Part shown: positions 54,306 to 62,370 of the stretch, in pieces
Numbering within the stretch: position 1 is the stretch's first letter
Layout: each line of letters opens with the position of its first letter
NCBI GenBank assembly: GCA_934500835.1
Contig: CAKSTR010000008.1
Location: forward strand, 129,238-193,237
Direction: 5' to 3'
From: an uncultured Paracoccaceae bacterium
GTDB lineage: Bacteria; Pseudomonadota; Alphaproteobacteria; Rhodobacterales; Rhodobacteraceae
Length of the DNA: 64,000 nucleotides
Notes under the pieces: generated by a model
Seen by the model: the letters and a program-made list of their open reading frames with translations, nothing else
What the model was told of the DNA's origin: nothing
Database searches by the model: none
Made by a program: the position numbers and the translations under genes

Positions 54306-55109
54306 ATGATTCCGCAGCCGAAACCCGAGAAAGACTTCCCCTGGTGGCTGGTGATCATTGTGGTCACCGGCCTCTGGCTGATGTGGGAGGTCCTGTCGGA
54401 TGACCAGTATCGCGCCGCGCTGAAGTCGCTCTCCCGCGGAATCTGGATCACGCTGACCGTGTCGGTCGTGGCCTATTTCGGCGCCTGCCTTCTGGGCCTT
54501 GGCCTTGCGGTCATCGGCCTGTCGCGCTTTCTGGTGCTGCGCCAGGCGGCCCGGCTTTATATCGAGATCATGCGCGGCGTGCCGATCATCGTGCTGCTGC
54601 TGTACGTCTCCTTCGCGGTGACGCCGCTGGTGGTGGGCGGCATCGGCTGGACGATGACCCGACTGGGGCTGGACCCGGTGACCAGCCGCGACGTGCCGCT
54701 TCTGTGGCGGGCGGTGATCGCCCTGACGCTGGCCTATTCGGCCTTTCTGGCCGAGATCTTCCGCGCCGGGCTGCAAGCCGTGGACAAGGGCCAGATCGAG
54801 GCCGCGATGGCGCTTGGCCTGAACGGCTGGCAGCGCTTTCGCCACATCGTCTTTCCGCAGGCCTTCCGCATGATCCTGCCGCCCCTGGGCAATGATTTCG
54901 TCGCCATGGTGAAGGACAGCTCGCTTGTGGCGGTGCTGGGCATCACCGATGTGGCGCAACTGGCCAAGGTGACGGCGGCGACGAACTTCCGCTATTTCGA
55001 GACCTACAACGTGGCGGCGCTGATCTATCTGACCATGACGATCTCGCTCTCGCTGCTGCTGAGGCGGTTCGAGGTCAGGATGCGGACCCGCGGACGCGAA
55101 GCCGGGTAG
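54306..55109 (+). CDS. Polar amino acid-type ABC transporter permease
   Basis: A 267-residue HisM/GlnP-family permease with about five membrane segments. The ATPase-contact loop is GQIEAAMALGLNGWQRFRHI and the conserved exit is FPQAFRMILPPLGNDFVAMV. No second permease or ATP-binding gene adjoins; it must form a homodimer and borrow an ATPase encoded elsewhere. Stop overlaps the stem of the repeat arm at 55109. Confidence 0.88.
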   Translation: MIPQPKPEKDFPWWLVIIVVTGLWLMWEVLSDDQYRAALKSLSRGIWITLTVSVVAYFGACLLGLGLAVIGLSRFLVLRQAARLYIEIMRGVPIIVLLLYVSFAVTPLVVGGIGWTMTRLGLDPVTSRDVPLLWRAVIALTLAYSAFLAEIFRAGLQAVDKGQIEAAMALGLNGWQRFRHIVFPQAFRMILPPLGNDFVAMVKDSSLVAVLGITDVAQLAKVTAATNFRYFETYNVAALIYLTMTISLSLLLRRFEVRMRTRGREAG

Positions 55110-55162
55110 CGGGGGTTTCACACCCCCGCACCCCCGTGGGATATTTCCGGACAGAAAATGGG
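55109..55162 (+). repeat. Solo arm of the GGATATTT repeat family
   Basis: GCGGGGG (55109-55115), loop TTTCACA, CCCCCGC (55123-55129), then GGGATATTTCCGGACAGAAA and ATGGG (55138-55162). The TATTTCCGGACAGAAAATG part is identical to the right arm of copy 2 (63861-63879, reverse). It begins on the last base of the permease stop and likely terminates that transcript. Its ATG (55158) is in frame with the M3 peptidase but belongs to the repeat. Confidence 0.75.
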
Positions 55163-55181
55163 TTTTGACGAGGAGCTTGCC

Positions 55182-57191
55182 ATGAACGTGCTGTTGGAGA
55201 AATGGGACACGCCTTTCGGCCTGCCGCCCTTTGCGAGCATCCGCGACGAGGATTTCGCGCCGGCCTTTGATGAGGCGTTTGCCCGGGCGCGGGCGGCGAT
55301 CGCGGCGATTGCTGATGGCCCGGCGACGGATTTCGCCGGGGTGATCGAGGCGCTGGAACTGGCCGAAGGCGATCTCGACCGGGTGTCGGGGCTGTTCTAC
55401 AACCTTGCCGGTGCGGACTCCAATGACGCGCGCGAGGCGCTGATGCGCGATCTGGCGCCGAAGATGAGCGGATTTTCCTCGGAGATCACCAACAACAAGG
55501 TACTTTTCGCCAAGATCGAGGCGCTGTGGCAGGGCCGCGATGCCCTGGCCCTGACCGCCGAGCAGCTGCGGGTGCTGGAGTTGTATCGCCGGATGTTCGT
55601 CCGCTCGGGGGCTGCGCTGGAGGGGGCGCAGGCGGATCGGCTGACGGCTGTGAAGGCGCGGCTGGCGGTCCTGGGCACGCAGTTCAGCCAGAACCTGCTG
55701 GCGGATGAGCGCAGCTGGTTCATGGAACTGGCCGAGGCCGATCTCGAGGGTCTGCCGGCTTTTGTCGTCGAGGCTGCCCGGGCGGCGGGGGCCGAGCGGG
55801 GATTGGGCGCCGTGGTCACCCTGAACCGCAGCCTGATCGTGCCCTTCCTGCAATTCTCGCCCCGCCGGGCCCTGCGGCAAAGGGCCTACGAGGCCTGGGT
55901 CGCCCGCGGCGCGAACGGCGGACAGACCGACAACCGCGGCATCGCGGCCGAAACCCTGGCGCTGCGGTCCGAACGCGCGGCCCTGCTGGGCTATGCCGAT
56001 TTCGCCAGCTTCAAGCTGGAGCCGGAGATGGCCAGGACCCCGGCCGCCGTGCGCGATCTGCTGATGCGGGTCTGGAGCCCGGCCCGTGCCAAGGCGCTGC
56101 AGGATGCCGCCGTGCTGGAGGCCATGCTGCGCGCCGATGGCCAGCCCGGACCGCTGGAGGCCTGGGACTGGCGCTACTACTCGGAACAGCGGCGCAAGGC
56201 CGAGCATGATCTGGATGAGGCGGTGCTGAAGCCCTATCTCTCGCTGGAGGCCATGCTGGGCGCGATGTTCGACTGCGCGCATCGCCTGTTCGGGCTGGAG
56301 TTCCGCGAGATCGAGGGGCCGTTCTACCACCCGGATGTCCGCGGTTGGGAAGTGACCCGCAAGGGCGGGCATGTCGCGGTCTTCCTGGGCGATTACTTCG
56401 CGCGCGGCTCGAAGCGGTCGGGCGCCTGGTGTTCGGCGATGCGGTCGCAGCGCAAGCTGGGCGGCGAGCAGCGGCCCATCGTGGTCAATGTCTGCAACTT
56501 CGCCAAGGGCGACCCCTGCCTTCTGTCCTATGACGATGCGCGCACCCTTTTCCACGAGTTCGGCCATGCGCTGCACCAGATGCTGTCGGATGTGACCTAT
56601 GGGTTCATCTCGGGGACATCTGTCGCCCGCGATTTCGTCGAATTGCCGAGCCAGCTGTATGAACACTGGCTGGAAGTGCCGCAGGTGCTGCAAACCCATG
56701 CCCGCCACCATGAGACCGGCGCGCCGATGCCCGCCGATCTTCTGCAGCGGCTGCTGGCGGCAGGCACCTACGATCAGGGCTTTGCCACGGTGGAATTCGT
56801 CGCCAGCGCCATGGTGGATCTTGAGTTCCACTCGGGCACGCCGCCGGCCGATCCGATGCAGAAACAGGCCGAGGTGCTTGAGGCCCTTGGCATGCCCCGG
56901 GCCATCCGCATGCGCCACGCCACCCCGCATTTCGCCCATGTGTTCAGCGGCGACGGCTATTCTTCAGGCTATTACAGCTACATGTGGTCCGAGGTGATGG
57001 ATGCCGACGCCTTCGCCGCCTTTGAGGAAACCGGCGATCCCTTTGATCCCGCCACCGCGGCGAAGCTGGAGCGGTTCATCCTGTCGGCGGGCGGGTCCGA
57101 GGAGGCAGAGACACTGTATCTGAAGTTCCGGGGCAAGATGCCGGGGGTCGAGGCGCTTCTGAAAGGCCGGGGTCTGCTGGATGCCGCCTGA
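55182..57191 (+). CDS. M3-family zinc oligopeptidase (oligopeptidase A / Dcp-like)
   Basis: A 669-residue cytoplasmic metallopeptidase degrading short peptides. The zinc site is HEFGHALHQ (His458, Glu459, His462) and the third ligand is Glu487 in FVELPSQ, at the standard 29-residue distance. The M3 fold C-terminal GYSSGYYSYMWSEVMDAD supplies the substrate-binding Tyr/Gly loop. ATG 55182 is preferred (AGGAG six bases upstream) over ATG 55158, which lies in the repeat arm. Could process peptides imported by Yej-type systems; that link is inferred. Confidence 0.9.
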   Translation: MNVLLEKWDTPFGLPPFASIRDEDFAPAFDEAFARARAAIAAIADGPATDFAGVIEALELAEGDLDRVSGLFYNLAGADSNDAREALMRDLAPKMSGFSSEITNNKVLFAKIEALWQGRDALALTAEQLRVLELYRRMFVRSGAALEGAQADRLTAVKARLAVLGTQFSQNLLADERSWFMELAEADLEGLPAFVVEAARAAGAERGLGAVVTLNRSLIVPFLQFSPRRALRQRAYEAWVARGANGGQTDNRGIAAETLALRSERAALLGYADFASFKLEPEMARTPAAVRDLLMRVWSPARAKALQDAAVLEAMLRADGQPGPLEAWDWRYYSEQRRKAEHDLDEAVLKPYLSLEAMLGAMFDCAHRLFGLEFREIEGPFYHPDVRGWEVTRKGGHVAVFLGDYFARGSKRSGAWCSAMRSQRKLGGEQRPIVVNVCNFAKGDPCLLSYDDARTLFHEFGHALHQMLSDVTYGFISGTSVARDFVELPSQLYEHWLEVPQVLQTHARHHETGAPMPADLLQRLLAAGTYDQGFATVEFVASAMVDLEFHSGTPPADPMQKQAEVLEALGMPRAIRMRHATPHFAHVFSGDGYSSGYYSYMWSEVMDADAFAAFEETGDPFDPATAAKLERFILSAGGSEEAETLYLKFRGKMPGVEALLKGRGLLDAA

Positions 57192-57258
57192 GGGGGCGCT
57201 GCCCCCGTCCTGCGGACTCCCCCGGGATATTTCTGTTCTGAAAGAAGCCCTCTTTCAG
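57191..57258 (+). repeat. Variant solo arm of the GGATATTT repeat family, with second hairpin
   Basis: GGGGGC-GCT-GCCCCC (57192-57206) follows the peptidase stop, then CCCCCGGGATATTTCTG (57219-57235). A second stem, CTGAAAGA (57238-57245) with TCTTTCAG (57251-57258), follows. It probably terminates the peptidase transcript. The arm diverges from the AAGATGAAA/CAGAAAATG versions after TATTT. Confidence 0.6.
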
Positions 57259-57349
57259 AATGAAACTATTCCCGCCGGAGGCCCCTGAGCCAAGCCGCGC
57301 AGGCGGCGCTGGCGAGAAAAAGGCATGCGGCGCAAGCCGCTCATTTGCT

Positions 57350-58312
57350 TCAGCGGCGCAACTGGCCGGGCGGGTGGCCATAGGCACGGCGGAAGGCGCG
57401 GCTTAAGGTAGCGGGGCTGGTGAAGCCGGTGCGCAGGGCGACTTCGGACAGGGGGTGCCGCGTCTCGGCCAGCATCCGGCGGGCGGCGGTCAGCCGCAGG
57501 CTCAGGCCATGCGCGCCCGGAGTGGTGCCGAAGGCCTGGCGGAACAGCACCTCCAGCCGGCGGGGCGACAGACCGACGGCGGCAGCGGTCTCGGCCACGC
57601 TTTCGGGGGTGTCCAGCCGGGCCTCCATCCGGGCGGCGGCGCGGGCGATGCGCGGGTCCATGGCGGGATCGGTGCCGGGGCGCGCAAGTTGCGGCTCATG
57701 CCCCGGGCGAGAGGTGGTCAGGAACGACAGCGCAACCTGACGCGCCAGCCCGGCCCCATGGCGGGCGCGGATCAGATGCAGCATGAAGTCCTGCGCCGGG
57801 GCCGCGCCGCCGATCGTCACCCGGTTGCGGTCGATCACATAGCGGTCGGGCACCACGTCGATGTTCGGGTGGCGGGCGGCCAGGTCCTCGTGATCCTCCC
57901 AGTGCACGGTGGCGCGGTAGCCATCCAGAAGTCCGGCCCGTGCCAGCACCCAGGGTGCGGCGTCGATGCCACCGACCAGGGCAAAGCGGGGCGCGATGCG
58001 GCGCAGGTCGCGGATCAGCGGGCGGGTCGCCACCTCGTCCAGCCGGTAGCCGGCGATCACGATCAGCGCCTCGGCCCCCACCGCCGCCGAGAGCGGCCCC
58101 GAGGAGGGCAGCGACAGCCCGCAGGTCAGCGGCGCGGGGGCGCCGTCGGGGGTGACGATGCGCCAGCGAAACGCCTCATGACCCAGCTGGCGGTTGGCGT
58201 TGCGAAGGGGGTCGAGGGCCGAGGCGACCTCAAGGATGCTGGCCTGCGGCAGCACCAGAAGGGCGATGGTCAGCGTCGCGTGCGACGGCGAGAAGATTGC
58301 ATTTTCCGTCAT
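57350..58312 (-). CDS. GlxA/CdhR-type AraC-family regulator (likely carnitine operon activator)
   Basis: A 320-residue regulator with an N-terminal DJ-1/PfpI-like amidotransferase-fold domain (about 12-190; ALIVIAGYRLDE, FALVGGIDAAPWVLARAGLL) that lacks a clear catalytic triad, and a C-terminal AraC double HTH (about 215-320; ESVAETAAAVGLSPRRLEVL and PLSEVALRTGFTSPATLSRA). Pseudomonas CdhR, GbdR and SouR share this layout. Divergent position to the carnitine cluster and the dyad at 58319-58331 support a role as its activator. ATG 58312 starts MTENAIFSP. Confidence 0.85.
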   Translation of the reverse strand: MTENAIFSPSHATLTIALLVLPQASILEVASALDPLRNANRQLGHEAFRWRIVTPDGAPAPLTCGLSLPSSGPLSAAVGAEALIVIAGYRLDEVATRPLIRDLRRIAPRFALVGGIDAAPWVLARAGLLDGYRATVHWEDHEDLAARHPNIDVVPDRYVIDRNRVTIGGAAPAQDFMLHLIRARHGAGLARQVALSFLTTSRPGHEPQLARPGTDPAMDPRIARAAARMEARLDTPESVAETAAAVGLSPRRLEVLFRQAFGTTPGAHGLSLRLTAARRMLAETRHPLSEVALRTGFTSPATLSRAFRRAYGHPPGQLRR

Positions 58313-58318
58313 GCGGAA

Positions 58319-58331
58319 TGCGTAATACGCA
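58319..58331. promoter_or_regulatory. Likely CdhR-type operator in the divergent promoter
   Basis: TGCGTA-A-TACGCA (58319-58331) is a perfect dyad 6 bp upstream of the regulator start codon and 52 bp upstream of the catabolic operon. TGCGG and GCATGC sequences flank it. The operon's candidate -10, TATGCT (58354-58359), lacks a good -35, which suits an activator-dependent promoter. Confidence 0.5.
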
Positions 58332-58383
58332 AAGCATGCGCTGCCAAGGGGGCTATGCTGGTGCCAGCCCAAGGGAGGATTCC

Positions 58384-59298
58384 ATGCCGCTGACCATGAA
58401 CCGCGAAGTCTTCATCACCTGCGCCATCACCGGGTCGGGCGGCACGCAGGACCGTTCCCCCCATGTGCCGCGCAGCCCCAAGCAGATCGCCGAAAGCGCG
58501 ATTGCGGCGGCCAAGGCGGGGGCGGCGGTGGTGCATTGTCACGTGCGCGACCCCGAAACCGGCAAACCCAGCCGCAAGCTGGAATATTACCGCGAGGTGA
58601 CGGAGCGGATTCGGGACTCCGACACCGATGTCGTGCTGAACCTGACCGCCGGCATGGGTGGCGATCTGATGTTTGACGGCACCGAGAACATGGGCCGCAT
58701 GGCCGCGCATTCCGATATGGCGGGCGCCGAGGAGCGCGTCGCCCATGTCGTTGAATGCCGCCCCGAAATCTGCACCCTCGACTGCGGCACGATGAACTTC
58801 AACGAAGCCGATTACGTCATGGTCAACACCCCCGGCATGCTGCGCGATATGGCGAAGCGGATGGTGGCCAGCGGCACGCGGATCGAGATCGAGGCTTTTG
58901 ATACCGGCCATCTGTGGCTGGCCAAGGCGCTGGCGGACGAAGGCATCATCCCCGATCCGGTGCTGGTGCAGCTGTGCATGGGCGTGCCGTGGGGCGCGCC
59001 GGACGATCTGAACACCTATCTGGCCATGGTGAACAACGTGCCGAAGCACTGGCACTGGTCGGCCTTCGCGCTGGGCCGCCACCAGATGCCCTACGTCGCG
59101 GCGGCGGTTCTGGGCGGCGGCAACGTGCGGGTCGGGCTTGAGGACAACCTCTGGCTGGACAAGGGCGTGCTGGCCACCAACGCGCAACTGGTGGAGCGCG
59201 CGGCGGGGATCATCGAGAACCTTGGCGCAAGGGTGATCACCCCGGCCGAGGTGCGGGCGAAGCTGAAGGTCGAGAAGCGGGCGCCGGTCGCGAAGTGA
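58384..59298 (+). CDS. Dehydrocarnitine-cleavage enzyme (BKACE family, DUF849)
   Basis: A 304-residue TIM-barrel zinc enzyme of the beta-keto acid cleavage family. Zn ligands are His51 and His53 in VVHCHVRDPETGKPSR. LNLTAGMGGDLMFDGTENM and the C-terminal GGGNVRVGLEDNLWLDKGVLA match the carnitine subgroup. It should condense 3-dehydrocarnitine with acetyl-CoA to betainyl-CoA and acetoacetate. GGAGGA lies six bases upstream of the ATG. First gene of the operon; the linked carnitine dehydrogenase supports the specificity. Confidence 0.88.
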   Translation: MPLTMNREVFITCAITGSGGTQDRSPHVPRSPKQIAESAIAAAKAGAAVVHCHVRDPETGKPSRKLEYYREVTERIRDSDTDVVLNLTAGMGGDLMFDGTENMGRMAAHSDMAGAEERVAHVVECRPEICTLDCGTMNFNEADYVMVNTPGMLRDMAKRMVASGTRIEIEAFDTGHLWLAKALADEGIIPDPVLVQLCMGVPWGAPDDLNTYLAMVNNVPKHWHWSAFALGRHQMPYVAAAVLGGGNVRVGLEDNLWLDKGVLATNAQLVERAAGIIENLGARVITPAEVRAKLKVEKRAPVAK

Positions 59299-59316
59299 CC
59301 TGGGCGCAGGTGGCGC

Positions 59317-59336
59317 TGCGGTCGGAAACGACCGCA
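59317..59336. other. Hairpin with GAAA tetraloop in operon gap
   Basis: TGCGGTCG (59317-59324), GAAA, CGACCGCA (59329-59336): an 8-bp perfect stem capped by a stable GNRA loop, 18 bp after the cleavage-enzyme stop. No T-run follows, so it is more likely a message stabiliser or processing boundary than a full terminator. Confidence 0.5.
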
Positions 59337-59453
59337 AAAGCGCCCCTTGAGGCGGGAACGCGATTGGCCGGGCCGCAGAACGCGGCCTAGGGTGAGAGCG
59401 TCCTTGCCGCAGCGCAGGGTCGACAGATGTCCGCACAGCCAGGAGGAGCCAGC

Positions 59454-60071
59454 ATGGAACAGGTCAAATTCACCCAGATGAAGGACGGCGACGCCGAGGA
59501 TTACGCCTTCCTTCACAAACATGAATCCGATTACGCCAAGGGCACGGCCGCCCGCCTTCTGACCGGGCTGGTCGATCTGGACGAAAGCCTCTCGGGCTAT
59601 CAGATCACCCGTCTGGGCCATTCCCTGCAATCGGCCACCCGCGCCTGGCGCGACGGGGCCGATATCGACTGGGTCGTCTCCACCCTGCTGCATGACATCG
59701 GCGACATCTACGCGCCCTACAACCATGACGAATACGCTGCCGCCATCCTGCGCCCCTTCGTGCGTGAGCAATGTGCCTGGGCGGTCGAGAAACACGCCGA
59801 CTTCCAGCGCATCTATTACGCGCATCATGTGGGGGGCAATCAGCACGCCCGCGACCGCCACGCCGGCAGCCCGTATTTCGACGATTGCGCCGAGTTCTGT
59901 GAACGCTGGGACCAATCGAGCTTCGATCCCGAATACGACACCCTGTCGATCGAGTTCTTCCGCCCGATGGTCGAAGAGGTCTTCGCGCGCAATGCCTATG
60001 ACCCCGCCGTCACCCGCAAGGGCGAGCGGGTTCCACTGACCGACGCGGGTGTCGCGGCGAAACGGCTCTGA
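59454..60071 (+). CDS. HD-domain diiron oxygenase-like protein (PhnZ/TmpB-related)
   Basis: A 205-residue HD-domain protein. Six candidate metal ligands align with PhnZ-type mixed-valent diiron oxygenases: His56 (RLGHSLQSATRA), His80-Asp81 (LLHDIGD), His91 (YNHDEYAAAILRPF), His114 (EKHADFQRIYYAHH) and Asp153 (RWDQSSFD). Spacing His56-His80 (24) and His91-His114 (23) matches that family. PhnZ and TmpB oxidatively cleave hydroxyphosphonates, TmpB a trimethylammonio one. Here the gene lies inside a carnitine operon, with AGGAGG upstream of ATG. Substrate is unknown; a plain phosphohydrolase is the alternative. Confidence 0.78.
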   Translation: MEQVKFTQMKDGDAEDYAFLHKHESDYAKGTAARLLTGLVDLDESLSGYQITRLGHSLQSATRAWRDGADIDWVVSTLLHDIGDIYAPYNHDEYAAAILRPFVREQCAWAVEKHADFQRIYYAHHVGGNQHARDRHAGSPYFDDCAEFCERWDQSSFDPEYDTLSIEFFRPMVEEVFARNAYDPAVTRKGERVPLTDAGVAAKRL

Positions 60072-60135
60072 TCCGGCGGCCGCGTGGGCGCGGGCTCCGC
60101 GCGGCCGACATATGCAACGAAAGGAAAGGCGCATC

Positions 60136-61611
60136 ATGGCGCGCAAGGCGGCAATCATCGGTGGCGGGGTTATCGGCGGCGGGTGGGCTGCGCGCTTCCT
60201 GCTCAACGGCTGGGATGTGGGCGTGTTCGACCCCGATCCGCAGGCCGAGCGCAAGATCAGCGAGGTGATGGCGAATGCCCGCGCCGCGCTGCCGGCGCTG
60301 TCGGATGTGCCGATGCCTGATGAGGGCAAGCTGACCTTCCACGGCACCATCGGCGAGGCCGTCGAAGGTGCGGAATATGTGCAGGAATCGGTCAGCGAGC
60401 GGATCGAGTTGAAGCACAAGGTCTATGCCCAGTTGCAGCAGGCCAATCCCGGCGTGCTGATCGGGTCGTCGACCAGTGGATTCAAGGCCTCGGACCTGCA
60501 AAAGGGCAGCCCGGCGCCGGAAAACATCATCGTCGCGCATCCGTTCAACCCGGTTTACCTGCTGCCGCTTTCCGAAGTGTCGGGGTCGGAGAAGAACACC
60601 GAGGCGACGGTGCAAAAGACCGTGCAGATCATGAAGGACATCGGGATGTTCCCGCTGGTGATCCGGCATGAGATCGACGCCTTCCTCGGCAACCGCTTCC
60701 TTGAGGCGGTCTGGCGCGAGGCGCTGTGGATGCTGAAGGACGGCATCGCCACCACCGAGGAAATCGACGAGGCGATCCGCATGGGCTTTGGCCTGCGCTG
60801 GGGGCAGATGGGCCTGTTCGAGACCTATCGCATCGCCGGCGGCGAGGCCGGGATGAAGCATTTCATGGCCCAATTCGGCCCGGCGCTGAAATGGCCCTGG
60901 ACCAAGCTGATGGACGTGCCCGAATTCAACGACGAGTTGGTCGAGCTGGTTTCCAGCCAGTCCGACGCGCAATCCGGCATGTATGGCATCCGCGAGCTGG
61001 AGCGCATCCGCGACCAGAACCTTGTCGGCTTCCTGCGGTCCCTGAAAGACCGCAACTGGGGCGCGGGCAAGGTCTTGCGCGAACATGACGAGGCCCGCGC
61101 GGCCGCCTTCCATGCCGAGATGCAGAAGGGCATCGACAAGGGGCCGAAGGCCGCCCCGCTGGTGATGGCGCAGATGCAGGTGCTGCCCGGCTGGATCGAC
61201 TACAACGGCCATATGACCGAAAGCCGCTATTACTTCGCCAATTCGGAAACCATCGACAACTTCCTGCGCCTGATCGGCGCGGGGATGGAGTATGTCGCGG
61301 CAGGGCACAGCTACTACTCGGCCGAGACCCATATCCGCCATCTGGGCGAGGCCAAGCTGGGCGACCGGCTGCGCGGCGAATTGCAGATCATCAGCGCCGA
61401 TGAAAAGCGTTTTCGCTCCTTCGTGCGGATCATGAAGGACGACGAATGCGTCGCCACCATCGAGCAGCTTTGCCTGCATGTCGACATGAAGGAAGGCAAG
61501 GCCGTGGCGGCCGCTCCGCAGGTCTGGGCGAAGCTGAAAGCCATCGCCGACGCCCATTCCGGCCTGCCGCTGCCGGAAGGCGCGGGCCGCGCCGTCGGCC
61601 AGAAGAAGTGA
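60136..61611 (+). CDS. lcdH: L-carnitine dehydrogenase fused to betainyl-CoA thioesterase
   Basis: A 491-residue fusion. Residues 1-320 are a 3-hydroxyacyl-CoA-dehydrogenase-type NAD enzyme: AAIIGGGVIGGGWAARFLLN, SSTSGFKASDLQKG (catalytic Ser), VAHPFNPVYLLPLSEV (catalytic His) and IDAFLGNRFLEAVWRE. Residues about 340-475 form a hotdog thioesterase: LPGWIDYNGHMTESRYY (Asp355). It oxidises L-carnitine to 3-dehydrocarnitine and hydrolyses betainyl-CoA to glycine betaine, bracketing the cleavage enzyme. Rhizobiales have the same fusion; Pseudomonas has separate genes. Overlaps the SDR gene by GTGA. Confidence 0.9.
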   Translation: MARKAAIIGGGVIGGGWAARFLLNGWDVGVFDPDPQAERKISEVMANARAALPALSDVPMPDEGKLTFHGTIGEAVEGAEYVQESVSERIELKHKVYAQLQQANPGVLIGSSTSGFKASDLQKGSPAPENIIVAHPFNPVYLLPLSEVSGSEKNTEATVQKTVQIMKDIGMFPLVIRHEIDAFLGNRFLEAVWREALWMLKDGIATTEEIDEAIRMGFGLRWGQMGLFETYRIAGGEAGMKHFMAQFGPALKWPWTKLMDVPEFNDELVELVSSQSDAQSGMYGIRELERIRDQNLVGFLRSLKDRNWGAGKVLREHDEARAAAFHAEMQKGIDKGPKAAPLVMAQMQVLPGWIDYNGHMTESRYYFANSETIDNFLRLIGAGMEYVAAGHSYYSAETHIRHLGEAKLGDRLRGELQIISADEKRFRSFVRIMKDDECVATIEQLCLHVDMKEGKAVAAAPQVWAKLKAIADAHSGLPLPEGAGRAVGQKK

Positions 61612-62363
61612 GCCGCCGTGTCCTGATCACGGCGGGGGCGAACGGCATCGGGCTGGTCATGGCCCGGGCCTTTGCCGCGCTTGGCGACAGGGTCTGGGTG
61701 ACCGATGTGGACAGCGCGGCCCTTGCCGCGCTGCCGCCCGGCATCCGGGGCAGCCTTTGCGATGCCTCCAACGGGGCGCAGATGGACGCGCTCTTTGCCG
61801 CGCTGACCGCGGATTGGGGCGGTCTGGATGTTGCCGTCGCCAACGCCGGGATCAAGGGGCCGACCGCCGCGATCGAGGACATGCCGCTGGACGGCTGGGC
61901 GGAATGCATCGGCGTCAACCTTGATGGGGCGATGCTGCTTGCGCGGGGTGCCGCGCGGCTGATGAAACCGCAGGGGCGGGGGGTGATCACCTTCCTCTCC
62001 TCGACCGCCGGGCTTTACGCCAACCCCTTCCGCGCGCCTTATGTCGCCGCGAAATGGGGCGTGATCGGGCTGATGAAGACGGTGGCGATGGAACTGGGCC
62101 CGCATGGCATCCGCGCCAATGCGATCTGCCCCGGTTCCGTCAACGGCCCGCGCATCGACCGGGTGATCGCGGCCGAGGCCGAAGCCAAGGCCACCACGCC
62201 CGAGGCCATCCGTCAGGGCTATGCCTCGGGCACCGCGCTGAAGCGGCTGACCGATCCCGAGGATGTGGCCGATATGGCGCTTTTCCTTGCCTCCGACGGT
62301 GCGCGCATGGTCTCGGGCCAGGCGCTGGCGGTGGATGGCATGACCTACAATGTTGATCCGTGA
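61608..62363 (+). CDS. Short-chain dehydrogenase/reductase (SDR) in the carnitine cluster
   Basis: A 251-residue classical SDR. The cofactor loop is TAGANGIG (8-15), NAG at 79-81, catalytic Ser131/132, Tyr145 and Lys149 (YVAAKWG), and a PGSVNGPRIDR segment. Start is GTG 61608 overlapping the previous stop (GTGA). The cofactor region DVDSA suggests NAD preference (acidic Asp). A stereospecific dehydrogenase for D-carnitine or a related hydroxy betaine is plausible, by context only. Confidence 0.84.
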   Translation: MSRRVLITAGANGIGLVMARAFAALGDRVWVTDVDSAALAALPPGIRGSLCDASNGAQMDALFAALTADWGGLDVAVANAGIKGPTAAIEDMPLDGWAECIGVNLDGAMLLARGAARLMKPQGRGVITFLSSTAGLYANPFRAPYVAAKWGVIGLMKTVAMELGPHGIRANAICPGSVNGPRIDRVIAAEAEAKATTPEAIRQGYASGTALKRLTDPEDVADMALFLASDGARMVSGQALAVDGMTYNVDP

Positions 62364-62370
62364 GGGTGGA

